DNA of 64,000 nt from Echria macrotheca (taxonomy: Eukaryota > Ascomycota > Sordariomycetes > Sordariales > Schizotheciaceae): the NCBI GenBank assembly GCA_030411725.1, contig MU839833.1, forward strand, positions 1,302,001 to 1,366,000, written 5' to 3'. The notes under the pieces are model-generated. The model was given only the letters and a program-made list of their open reading frames with translations. It was not told the DNA's origin and searched no databases. Positions 1-10,800 of this stretch are shown here, in pieces (within the stretch, counting starts at the first letter, position 1; the number at the start of each line of letters is the position of its first letter). The translations under genes and the position numbers were made by a program.

Positions 1-192
1 GCGGTCGGGTACACGGGCGGTTGTATTCAGCATTTCCAGGACTATCTGGCGGATACCCAGCGGTTTATCGACGATGTGTTGGCGGCGGAAGAAGACGAGG
101 ATGTGAAGGTCATTCTGAGGCCCTGTCATGACGGGGGGATCACGGGCGCGGGGATATTGGTGCCGGCTGCGCTGGCGGGGACGGAGGTGTGA
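1..192 (+). CDS. Hexokinase-like protein, 3' end only
   Basis: An open frame enters from the left edge in frame 1 and ends at a TGA at 190-192, giving the last 63 residues of a protein. The end contains a VILRPCHDGG stretch followed by GITGAGILVPAAL. This resembles the C-terminal strand-glycine-helix of fungal hexokinases, whose last segment reads roughly DGSGVGAAL. If so, the protein phosphorylates hexoses in the cytosol or is one of the non-catalytic regulatory hexokinase paralogues of filamentous fungi. The resemblance covers only about 25 residues, so the family is an inference. Catalytic residues would lie upstream, outside the window. Confidence 0.5.
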   Translation, partial: AVGYTGGCIQHFQDYLADTQRFIDDVLAAEEDEDVKVILRPCHDGGITGAGILVPAALAGTEV

Positions 193-1355
193 GTACCTTG
201 TGGTGGATAGAGAAGCAAGGAGGGGGGAAGAAGAAGAAGAAGATGCTGCTCAGGCGCTGCTTTAATACACAGGGTCTTACCCGTGTTGTTTAGTCCATCT
301 CCCAAGTCCGTTTTCAACGAGCGGGAAACGGACTTTCTTGTGAAGTGTCACCATCTATGAAAAGGAGGCGTCTGATAGGGGTGTCCCCCCTTTGGACGGG
401 TGCACTACCCCCTATACAAAGTTTTACCCGCCGTAGGCGTGGCGCAGCCGGCGCCTATACACACCGGGTCAGTATGCTTACCGGAAATATGCCTACCGGG
501 TCCGCTCCGGAACCCATATACATACCAGCGTTAGTAAATAAAAAGGGCCTGTTGTTTCTCAACGGTAGATAGATTTCTTAGACGACAGCCTACCTTACCT
601 ATCCTGGGAGCCTTCGGCTCCTTCACAGCAATCAACAACCCCCCTTTTTTTGTGGCCTGGCCCTACGATCAGAGCGTGATACCCTAGTTTAAGTAGTTAT
701 GGACCCCTTGAAGAGAACGAGGGAGCCGTCCATTTGGTCGATATCTTACTTTTCCATTCTTAGAGAGTCTACCCACCAACTAGGTACCTCTCTTCTTTAC
801 TTCCTCGCCCTCCCGCTCTTCCCGACACCCTCTAGTCCCGAAACCGTCGCTAATCCCATGGATGAGGCAATTTCCGGAGCCGAGGAGGCAACAGAGACAC
901 TACTAGGTGTAGGACTGGGCGTGGGAACAAGGGAAACTGTTAGGTTACTCCTCTGTATGGGGATTTTTGAGGGCCTACAGTACGGAGTACGTCGTGAGGT
1001 CCTCTTGAGTACCTAAAAAGGAACAAAAAGAGGTCAAGCCGGCCGGGCCCCGTCACGTGGCCCAATTGTGCACTTTGGCGAACAAAAGATTCGAGGACTC
1101 GCACTGCAATTGGGCTGGCCTCTGTGGCCGATTTTCATTGGGGGTTGGGGGATGGGAGCCTCACCCTCAGCTTTTGCTGTCAGGCGCGAGGGGCAGCTGG
1201 ACTCCCTTTAAGGAAGCCGCGAAGTCTTCCTCCGCACCTTTTCAACACGAAAATGCCAACCTAGGCAGTGAGCTTAATGCTTTTCTGTGCGCGCCTGCGC
1301 GGGATACCTGGACCTTACCTATGTTTACAACTGAAACTTGCTCTGCCAACTTTCA
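193..1355. other. Intergenic spacer
   Basis: There is no supportable gene. The first part is the 3' flank of the hexokinase-like gene. Around 465-520 there are short imperfect copies of a TACCGG-type word. A TAGGTACC word lies at about 781-788. The open frame at 699-1016 has no recognisable protein features. Confidence 0.5.
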
Positions 1356-4300
1356 ATGATGGCGGCTCGTCGATACGAGGCGTCCTCCCAGCAGCTCTTT
1401 GCTAACCTGGGCGCGAGTTGTCTGGGCGACGGAATTCAGTTCATTGCTCCTCGCGATATCCAGAACAACCCCATACCAAGTTCGTGTCATATCTCTGGTT
1501 AGATTGTTTTACGATACTGACTCGAGTAAGACTCATTGACCCAAACCAGAGAGGAAGTTCTTGCAGAACTCCCTGAAGTACGATATTTGGATCGAAAAAA
1601 CATCAACCCGAAACCCGTGCCGGGGACATGCGTGTGGTTTGTGAACCACCCGCTCTTTCGTCAGTGGCGAGAAAGCAAGGAGTCGGGAGTACTCTGGGTT
1701 TCCGCAGACCCTGGATGCGGGAAATCTGTCCTGGCAAGACACCTGGTCGATTCCGTCTTGACAAAGGGCCCGAACCCCCCGACGGTGTGCTACTTCTTCT
1801 TCAAGGACGGCATCCCCGAACAGCAGGATTTGGTGCAGGCTCTGCGATGTATCCTCCACCAGCTCTTCACGCAAGCCCCCCACCTTCTTTCCCAGGAGCT
1901 CATCCGCAGGTTCAAGACTGGCGGGCAAATACTCAAGAAATCGTCCGGCGAGCTCTGGAACATCCTGATGCGCGCTTCGGAGAACGCCAGTGCCGGGGAG
2001 ATCATTTGCCTCTTCGACGCCATTGACGAATGTGAGAATCGAGGATCACAGCTCATCAAGGAGCTCTGCGAGTTGTGTCGCCATACAACTGCTGCTTCGA
2101 ACTCTAGGCTCAAGTTTCTCCTTACCAGCCGGCCATTCGAAGCCATCAACCTGGGATTGCAACCTCGAGACGTCCCGAATCTACCCATTATACATCTAAG
2201 TGGGGAGACCGGTCCGGAGATGGAAGCAATCTCACAAGAGATCGACCTTTTCATTAAGGCTAGAGTCGAGAACATTGGGAAAAGTCGGCGCCTTACGGCA
2301 GACGAACAAAGCCAGCTGCTGGAACGACTCCTCGGCGTTGGTAACAGAACCTATCTGTGGGTATACCTCACGCTTGACCTTGTGGAGAAAACCATCCTTC
2401 TCGACAAGTCTATATCCGATGTGACCGACCGCCTTCCCGAAACAGTGGAAAGTGCCTATGACAGAATTCTCTCCAATAGCTCTGACAGAGTAATGGCACT
2501 GAAGGTCCTCCAGATCGTCACCGCGGCTGTGCGGCCGCTGACAGTGAAGGAGATGAGCGTGGCGCTTGCTCTTCAGAGAGGGCCCGGATCCGAGCTCGAC
2601 ATAGCACCCGAGGAGCGTGTTGGAAAGGACGTTCGAGAGGCCTGCGGCCTTTTCGTGATGGTCATCGACTCCAAGATTCACCTTCTCCACCAAACTGCAA
2701 GAGAGTTTCTAGTTAGGAACCTTGACACAGCCACCCTACCAATGGAAGACCGGGCTTTCACATGGAAACACTCGATATGGCCGGAAGAGTCGCACCTCAT
2801 GCTCGCCAAAACCTGTATCCAGTACCTGCTCCTTCCCGGCCTCGAACTCGACCCACTTGGTCAAGGCGAGTCACTGTCCCAGTACACCGAACGGCGCATT
2901 TTCCTTGACTACTCGGCAAAGAACTGGGCCACCCACACTCGAGAGCTGACAGCAGAAACCCAATGCGCACTGAACCCATCGGTCCTAGCGATTTGCGATA
3001 CGAACTCGACGCGTTTCTCAACCTGGCTCAGAGTCTACTGGTCAAGCTTGCCGACGGAATTCCCCGAGGGCTTCACCACTCTCATGGCTGCGTCCTATTT
3101 TGGGCTCGAAATGACGGTAAAGCATCTGCTTCGAACCGCGAAGGGCGACGACCTTGATGCTCGAGATCAGGTACACGAGCGAACGGCCTTGTCATGGGCT
3201 GCTGGAGAGGGCCACTATGCCGTGACCAAACTGTTGGTCAGCGGTGTGCAGTCTATCCCTATGCGCTTCATCCAGCCATTCTGGAGAGGGAGCCGGATCA
3301 ATTCGTTGGATAAATATGGCCGGCCCCCCTTGTCGTATGCCGTCTGGAGTGGGAACACAAAAGTCGTCAAGCTGCTAGTCAAAAAGGGTGCTCAAGTGGA
3401 CTTAGAAGACGATATTGGAGGGACACCGTTGTCTTATGCAGTTTGCGGTGGACATCAGGAAATCATCAAAATCCTGCTCGAGAGGGGGGTTGAAATTGGG
3501 TCGGAGGCCGAGATCCTCAGAGACCTCCTATTCTCCGCAACATCGTACGGCGATCACGCTGTCGTCAAGATGCTGCTGGAGACAGCCAAGGTTGATCCCA
3601 ATACACAGAACGAGTATGGGTGGATACCTTTGATTATTGCAAGCACGATGGGGAATTTACAGATTCTAAGGATTTTTCTAAGGAATTCAGCGGATGTCAA
3701 CGCGGAGACACCAGGCATTGGCCGGCCATTGGACCATGCAATCCATAAAGGAGATGAAGAGTGTGTCAAAGCGATACTAGAGAGGAAGCCGGAGCTAAAT
3801 TACTGTTCCTTCTTCGCAAGATGTCGCTTGTTCGCAGAATGTCCCTTGATCGGAGGATGTCCCTTGTTCTCAGGATGTCCCTTGTTCGTAAGTGTCCTGG
3901 CCTAGGATTGAGGAAACCTATGATTTACCCTATAGCTAACATTGCCCCCCTCAGCCTCCATCGTTTGTAGGTAAACCCCAGATTTTGTTATATTTGTTAT
4001 AATAGCTAATACATCTCCTTTGCCTGTCATAGGATGTAAGTAAACCGAGATGTTTTTTATTATTTGTCTTAAGCCGTAAGAGGCCTCCACCCGTTAAAGG
4101 GGTAAGCGGGCCCTCTTCTATGTGGTTATAGCACATGAGTGCCTGCCATCAACCCGAGATTTTAATATTGTCTCTTTTTTATTGAAACAGGTCAGTAAAC
4201 CTATAATTATATTAAGATTGTGAAACGCTAACTCGTCTCCTTCTGGTGGTATTAAAGCTATCAAGCTCGGATATATCATTACTAAGAAACACAATTATTA

Positions 4301-4491
4301 AGAGACGAAAACAGTCCCCGCTTGTTCTGGCTGTATTGCACGAGCAAAAAGCCATCACCAAGTTATTACTTGAGCATGGCGCTGCGCCAGATTTCAAAGG
4401 ATCTGGCTCCCACTCTCCTTTCCAACTAGCACAGGAAATGGGGCAACACGAACTCACTGAACTAATGAAACCATACATGAGCTCCCCTTAG
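1356..4491 (+). CDS. NACHT domain and ankyrin repeat protein (NLR-like)
   Basis: This is a STAND-type NTPase of the fungal NLR-like class, usually linked to non-self recognition and heterokaryon incompatibility. The main exon runs in one frame to 3887. It carries a Walker A motif (ADPGCGKSVLARH, about 1712-1750), a Walker B-like CLFDAIDEC (about 2008-2034) and a winged-helix-like region. Ankyrin repeats follow from about 3060 (for example TPLSYAVCGGHQEIIKILL). The last exon, about 4258-4491, adds two more ankyrin units (SPLVLAVLHEQKAITKLLL) and ends at TAG 4489-4491. The main frame has no good ATG. A likely first exon starts at ATG 1356 and joins through a short intron between about 1480 and 1550. 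Donor GTTCGT 1480 with acceptor 1530 keeps frame, while the better acceptor CAG 1547-1549 does not. The region 3888-4257 is intronic and unusual (see findings). There is no N-terminal HET or lipase domain. Family assignment is strong and gene ends are uncertain. Confidence 0.75.
3813..3888 (+). repeat. 18-bp tandem repeat inside the NACHT-ankyrin coding region
   Basis: About four diverged copies of an 18-bp unit (consensus near AGGATGTCCCTTGTTCGC) sit at the 3' end of the main exon. They code for a six-residue repeat of the form C-P-L-F-x-G. The last partial copy runs directly into the GTAAGT donor at 3888. Confidence 0.7.
3888..4257 (+). other. Compound intron made of several intron-like units
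   Basis: The interval separates two in-frame ankyrin-coding exons, and donor 3888 and acceptor 4257 are both in phase 0. Inside are further signals: acceptor TAG 3968-3970 directly followed by GTAAACC; acceptor TAG 4030-4032, then GAT, then GTAAGTAAACC; and acceptor CAG 4188-4190 directly followed by GTCAGTAAACC. Branch-site-like GCTAAC or GCTAAT occurs at 3935, 4005 and 4227. The stretch is AT-richer than the exons. Confidence 0.55.
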
Positions 4492-6407
4492 TGCCAACCC
4501 TGCCAGATGCTAGGAAGGTGGAACGGTGGCCATGAGGCATCGGGTTCTGAGAGATTGTTTTCCGGTTGGTAAGGACACCCCCCCTTCTTACTTAGAAGGT
4601 CTATGATAGCTGGTCCAGTCTCCAGACGGACTCTAGTGGCTGGCGTCCTTAGGCTGATGCATCTTTATAGATCGATTTATTCTCTTAGGATGGTTCTAGG
4701 CAATCTGGGAAAGCGAGGGAGCAGAAGAGCGGTGGATGAAAAATACAGATATGTACACTCAAGATTTTGTGTACCTACCTATATGATGCAAGATTCTAGT
4801 TTGTTCGAAGCAAAGGGTCCTCGCCACCCCGTTTGGCGCTGGGGAAGATAAGAAATTGGCTGAAGGAACTGGACGTGGGCTTGGAATACTGTTTCGATGT
4901 GTTACCTAGGTATGTAGCACAGGTTCTGGATGGATGTAACCAGCGAGGTACACTTCACCGGAATACATCTCCCTGTCCTGCTAAATTTGATGGTATACGT
5001 CCTTTAAGACACTCTAGCCAAAGCATGACTTCCCTCACAAGATGGTGGATGTTAACACCGCTGGTAACTCGCCGCCGGCTAGCTACAAGAGACAGGCCAA
5101 TGAAGTCACCGAAAAATCAGTTACCCACCCTGATACTGTTATTTTGGTTACCAAACAGAGCGTTATACTAGTTCCCAAAACCGTAGTTCATAAAATAACG
5201 CAAAAGAAGCAAGATTGACTTACGCCACTCCGGTGAATGATGCCAATGGACTCTGTAGTCGCACTCTCCTTGATTTGCGATTCCCCATCTGGTACCTACC
5301 TAAGCTCCCCGAGCAACCTCACCGAACCCGTTATCTTCTGCGGAGATAAAACCCAGACCAACCATATGTTCTGTGGCCCGTAGGTAAGGTAGGGATGGGT
5401 GCTGAAAGGAACTGTAGCCCTTCCCGGTGGTAGATTCCACTGGATACGACAGGTAGGTACCTTAGGTAGCTCCTCAAAGAAACATGGAATCTCGAAGTAC
5501 CGGCCACTTAGTTCTAGCTCCTCGTAGCTTAGCTTCCCAACATCGAAAAAGAACCTAGTCTAGACAGACTCGAGGAACTAACTAGTACCAGATCCTACCA
5601 AAATTCTCATTCTAGACTCATAGGACAACACCAGGTGCCTATTAGAAAGGAGACACCGTCCCAGAACTTAAAGTTCAGCTTGGGCTTAGCTTAGGTAGTT
5701 AGTACCAGACAAACAAGCTCAAGCCACTCCAATATCTCCGTCAAAACCCACCTCGACTTCAACACTGAAAACTTGGAAAGGAGAAGCGAGGGGCAATCCC
5801 CAGATATGAACAGGGTACTTATATACATCTGGCACAATCTCACGGAAAATAGGATCTAGAAGCTGTTGAGTGGGGGGGAAGGTTGAGTAAAGGCCACGGC
5901 ACGACTTGTAGGTGTACGGGTAAAGGCTCCAGATCTATAACTACCTAACATGGTCGAAACCACCAAGCTCACTCATCAGGAAGACATACAGAAAATAGCT
6001 AACACGAGCCACAGGATAGATAGGTAGTCAGCCCGCCGATTGTAAAACGTCTCTCCACCGAGTCCGAATATTCCATTTATCCTTCTCAAAAGTTCCTAGA
6101 TGCTATAGAGATATAGAGATGATCATCAAAAGGAAAGCTCTCAATACCTGGACGCGTAACCCTCCCGATAATGCTAACATAAATATAGGGGTATCCCATC
6201 CCAACCATGCAGCCCAAGAATGCAGTATCCCGACCAGATGCTATAGCCATTGAAGCCAGCCCAAGCCATAATAATGAAATGCCACCAACCCAACCTCCAA
6301 GCATAAACAACCCAGCAAACACCAGCATCAACTCAAAAAAAGATCCCAACACCACCCAATGCATGCCCATGCCCATGCCCATGCCCGTCCAGCATGCCGT
6401 GCACGTC
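4492..6407. other. Intergenic spacer, AT-richer
   Basis: I find no supportable gene in these 1.9 kb. The region holds several copies of a dispersed TAGGTACCTAGGTA-like word (about 4901-4915 and 5451-5470). The open frames at 4603-4851 and 4833-5171 look random. The 3' end contains a small hexamer repeat downstream of the GH76 stop codon. Confidence 0.5.
6363..6386. repeat. ATGCCC hexamer microsatellite
   Basis: Four perfect ATGCCC copies lie just downstream of the GH76 stop codon, probably in its 3' untranslated region. Confidence 0.9.
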
Positions 6408-7874
6408 CTAAACCACCGCAACAGCCGCAACAAGCACGTCCATGGCCGAGCTATGCGTCGACGCGTTCGGCCCCCCGCCCGCGCTGACCGGCCCAGCCCA
6501 GCTGACGCCCAACCGGTTCGCGTCGTCCCGGCTGTTGGCCCAGATACTGTCCGCATTCGCCAGTATCACGCTCCTAAACTCGTCCTGGGGCGCCACCGCC
6601 TGGAGGTACCGCAGGTTGCGCACAAAGATGCCCTTGAACTGGCTCCCGTCGCCGCCGCAGTTGGGCTCGCAGCCGCCGCTCTCGACGAGAATTCCCGTCT
6701 TTTTGTCAGACAGCAGTGTAATCGCAGCCTTGGCAATGGCGGTTGCCTCGTCCAGGTACGACTTGTCGCCCGTCGCATGGGCAAGCTCGACCAGACCTCC
6801 AAGGACGACGCCCTGGTTGTACGACCACGTGTTGAACCCGTTGTTGACGCACGTCCCATTGGCGTTGATCGTTAGCCCGTCGTTGATGAGATTCTGCTTG
6901 TTGATCATGCCGCTCGACTTGAACCAGGCCCATGACCGCTTGGCTAGATCGACATACTGTGCCTTGCGCGCCGGCACCCGATTAGACAAACTCGCGGCTA
7001 CGCTGAGATACAGCTCGTTGGCGATGGCGTTCTTGTACTTGCGCTCCTTGGACCACCAGATGCCCCCGCCGCATACGTCGTCAGTCCCGTTGTGCATGTC
7101 CTCAAAGATGCTCTCGGCCATGTCGAGATACCGGGGCTCATGCGTCAAATCCCATGAGTGAATCCAGCCCAGGGCCCACCACCCCTCGTCGTCGTAAAAC
7201 TCATTGATGAAGCCGGAAAAGCCGCGAGTCTGTAGCTGGTGTACTGGCGTGTAGTCATATGTCAGAATGAGTCCGTCCGAAGACAGCCTCTTCTCGACCT
7301 TGGCTGGCGTTTGTTGCGCCTTTGTGAAGGTGTTGGACATGACGGTCGTGATGTTCAGACTGGCGGCCCCGGAAGTGTCCAAGAGTGCCCAGTCGGCGAG
7401 GACAGTCAGACAATTGGCGCTATTCCACCAGCCCGTCGTCGCCCAAAGCCCGGTAGACGTGTTGTACCAGCCCTGAAGAGAGCGGACGGCATCTTGTGTG
7501 TTCCGAATGTAAGCAGAGTCGGAGGACCTGGTCTGAGCCAGTAGGGCAGTTGCTCGGGCAATTAGCCCACCCCATGAATGAAGCATGTTGATGATGGCGC
7601 CAAGAAAGAAGCTCGCGGGACTGAGGCAGGAGCAGACCAGAAAGACACAGACGCCGACCATTATAAAGACAACAGGCACGGCCACAGCTGCGAGCGGTGA
7701 TGTCCAAATGCTGACGCATCTGGCCCGGATGCCAGCAGTTGACGTCGTCTGAGCCCACAACCCCGTGCGGCTTCGTCCCGACCATTGCACGGCCCCGAAG
7801 CTGTCCGACCCCATCTTGAATTCTGGTGGCCTAGTCATCGTCGGCGGCAAAGAGGGACGGACCACTTGACCCAT
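6408..7874 (-). CDS. Glycoside hydrolase family 76 (alpha-1,6-mannanase, Dfg5/Dcw1-like)
   Basis: The product belongs to GH76, retaining alpha-1,6-mannan endo-enzymes that in fungi process mannan or cross-link GPI mannoproteins into the cell wall. The 488-residue frame starts at ATG 7874. Typical GH76 sequence begins near residue 120 (SLQGWYN..TGLW..TGWWNSAN). The paired aspartates of the active site are in FYDDEGWWALGW (D228 and D229). NGTDDVCGGGIWW and YKNAIANELYL follow, then the helical repeats of the (alpha/alpha)6 barrel. The first 70 residues are Arg/Ser-rich and look unlike a signal peptide. A hydrophobic stretch spans about 60-95. An alternative start at Met72 (7661) would place that stretch at the N terminus as a signal sequence. 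No clear GPI tail is seen, and the protein ends in a short hydrophobic AAVAVV. Family call is firm; the start and possible N-terminal splicing are not. Confidence 0.88.
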   Translation of the reverse strand: MGQVVRPSLPPTMTRPPEFKMGSDSFGAVQWSGRSRTGLWAQTTSTAGIRARCVSIWTSPLAAVAVPVVFIMVGVCVFLVCSCLSPASFFLGAIINMLHSWGGLIARATALLAQTRSSDSAYIRNTQDAVRSLQGWYNTSTGLWATTGWWNSANCLTVLADWALLDTSGAASLNITTVMSNTFTKAQQTPAKVEKRLSSDGLILTYDYTPVHQLQTRGFSGFINEFYDDEGWWALGWIHSWDLTHEPRYLDMAESIFEDMHNGTDDVCGGGIWWSKERKYKNAIANELYLSVAASLSNRVPARKAQYVDLAKRSWAWFKSSGMINKQNLINDGLTINANGTCVNNGFNTWSYNQGVVLGGLVELAHATGDKSYLDEATAIAKAAITLLSDKKTGILVESGGCEPNCGGDGSQFKGIFVRNLRYLQAVAPQDEFRSVILANADSIWANSRDDANRLGVSWAGPVSAGGGPNASTHSSAMDVLVAAVAVV

Positions 7875-10800
7875 GATTCGCCCGAGATTGCCGGCTTAGC
7901 TTGAAGTCGTGGAAGGTCGAGGAGCACGTTGGCTGCACCTGACCATCGGCAGTGCACCGAGGAACACCAGGGCTTGGAAGTCAGCGGCCGGGGTAGATTC
8001 CCACGCCCGCCGACAGCTTCCGCCTGCCTGGGCTGGTCTCCGATTTTCAGAGATCAAGACGCGCGATCGACGATCCAAACTGAAGAGAATCACCGCGCTG
8101 TCCCGACAACGGCCGCACAGTCGCACGTCAACGAGCCAGCCGGCCTGGGCGCGAGACGGTTCGTGTTCTTCGGAGCCACGCACAGAGGCCGGACACGACT
8201 TGAAGGGAAAGCCGGTCGCGTCGGGTCGCGGTCAGCAGATGTGCGTCAGCGGCGGCGCTGTTGAACTCGGGCTTCCTGATTGAGCGGCGTGGATGCCGCC
8301 AGCCGCCTCCCTTTCTCCGAAATAAGACCTTGTGCGGCTCCAGTGAGACAAGCAATCCACGTGGATAGACCAGTTGCCTAGTTCCCGCTTGTTTCACTGC
8401 CGATCTCAGACGGCATTCGAGTATCGGTATTGGATTCCTTGCGCCATGCAATTTTATACCGGATGCCTAGTGGGATTGTTGGCTGGTTGATTGTGTGGCT
8501 GAGGATTGACTCCTCCAGCTGTCGTAGAATTGTCGGTGGTCGTTGCGCTCCTCGTTGCCGAATATGCTCTGTGACATTTCGTTGTCTGTTCTCATCGGAT
8601 ATGAGTGAAGCGGGCACAGCTGCGCGATAGTTCGTGTCGGTAGTGAACCCGTGCCGTGAGAGCTTCTCTCGGTGCCTGACAAGTCGTGGCGCCCAAATCT
8701 GCACAATGCGAAGATCATCGCGTCATCATCGGTCTCGGACCAACAGGGCTAAGCTTTCGGTTCGCACAACACCGTGGCTGTGAGCACTGCCGATGCGGTT
8801 GAAATAGAAGCCGGCATCTCTGCAAGTGCCACTCAGTAGATATTGTGATTTGGAAGGGTTGATCATCGCAAGGCAGTCTCGGCGTGCGACGGGAGGGCGC
8901 ATCTCGGCAAGGGTTCCGGATTCCGAATGCGGGGTCGGGAGCTCCCGTCGGGCCTGTCAACCCAAACGGAACAACATCTTATCGAATGGCCCACTGAAAA
9001 CTGATTTAGGGCTTTTGGTATCTAGCCATATTGAACGTTATTACTGTGTACACGTCTATCACTATAGATGCAGAGAAGTTGGACGGGCTTACCGCCAGGA
9101 ACCTGCTGCGGAGCTCTCGACTCCTTCCCCGCAATCCCCGCAGAAAACCCACAATCTGTTGCCAAGAGATCGCCAGAGCAGGGATACCCCGCAGCTCCTC
9201 AACCCCGCTCCCCGCTTACTTTGCAGTGTAACACCCAGTCATTGCCCCTCTGTTGATATGAACTCACCCTTCACCGCTCGAATGAGGGTAAAAGGCGTTC
9301 TCAGTTTGTGGTTATGTATCAGAATACGCGGAAGACGTGGCTCATATTTTCCATGGGACATATGTATACTGTATCTCAGCTTGAATGACGCTCAGCTCAG
9401 GCTTGCAGCCGGCAAATTCCCAGACAGTCTCAAGCTCAACTCGTTGCAGTTTCAACACCGCACTCATCCACAAGCAGACAATGGAAAATATGTGGTGCGC
9501 GCGAGGATTTTACGAGAGTCCATGTGATAATTCTGTACATTGCCTGACCTCAGCCGCTATACTGAGCCCAACGTGGGTGACGGGTCGGCTGCAATTTTGA
9601 CAGCCCTCAGTTAATGCTGAGATGCCGCTTCACGTGCGCTCGACGTCGCCGAGTCCATCTCGTCATTATAATGGGCTATTGTATGGAATCCGGTAGAGCT
9701 AGCCGATGCCTAAGACATGTGATGCGATACTTGACTGCTGATGCCTTGTCCAGATCTTTGAAAGAGGCGAATCTGCAGCGGAAGAAAAGAGGGATGGGTT
9801 AGTGCTGGGACTACCCGCAACGGTGTTGCTCGCCTGGCACTCGCCCTCGAAACATTGTAAATCTTGGTTATATCCAAGCTAGCCTTGAGATGGCCACATA
9901 TAACCCTTCGTGCCCTTAATGGTTCCAGGTACTGCAGCCTGTGGCCACGGCAGAGGAATGACTCACTGCTTGTCGGCCGGAACTTCATCTCGGGGCGTAC
10001 ACGGCCGTCCTCGGTCATCTCGGTAGTCCCTCATGCACAACTAGCCGAGTGCTTGGTATGTTAGCCGGACCGGGCAGGCCAGTCGCCAAGCAGAGGTGAA
10101 TCGGTGCCGATTACGACGTCCAAGGTTGCAGAGAGCTGTGCCTATCCGCCGGCCCGTTCAACACGCCCGCCCCCAACGTCCATCTGCCCACCCTCAAGGG
10201 ACACCTGCAAGAGGTATCCATTGCCAGCGGGTCGGTCCAGTGCCGATGGCGTGTTCGTCGCTGAAAGAAAAGGGGCCTATACTCCGTAGGGTGCACGTAT
10301 TCGGAGCGTGGGATCAGCTGCTTCGAGAACAATTCGTTTGGCAACCGATCCCACCTGACACTCAACCTCCTCCGATAACGCCCCCTCATCTGTAGGCGGC
10401 CTCTGTCTTGGAGATCATCTTTGATACCGAGAACCTGTTACGGAATGCAATGCTAGTGTCTGCATGAACACCAGGCCTGACCCGCAACAAGGGCGCTACC
10501 CGATTCTCACTGCAACACCGTTGAGATTGCGCCCAAAAATCTCGCAGCGGTGCAGCGAGACGGAGACGTGCACTGTCCCTTTCACCCAAAAGACCGGGCC
10601 GAACCGCGCTGGCCGTCCGACGATGGAATGTTTCTGCCTAGTAAACGATGTCAACAATCGGAACCGAGAGTCCAAGGGGAACGGCGCCGCGTCTCACCAT
10701 GGATTTGAAAATCCCGCCGAAGCGCACAGGTGATCTGATGGCTGTGGTGGTCCCTGCTCTGTTATTCGCAGAATTGACCTTGCCTCCTCGAATTTTGCCC

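Noticed and set aside
4603..5171. Two short plus-strand frames after the NACHT-ankyrin gene
   Set aside because: They overlap out of frame, have no motif, and lie in AT-richer spacer sequence.
8826..9527. 233-codon frame in the gene-poor region
   Set aside because: No domain pattern and chance-like composition; the ATG context is weak.
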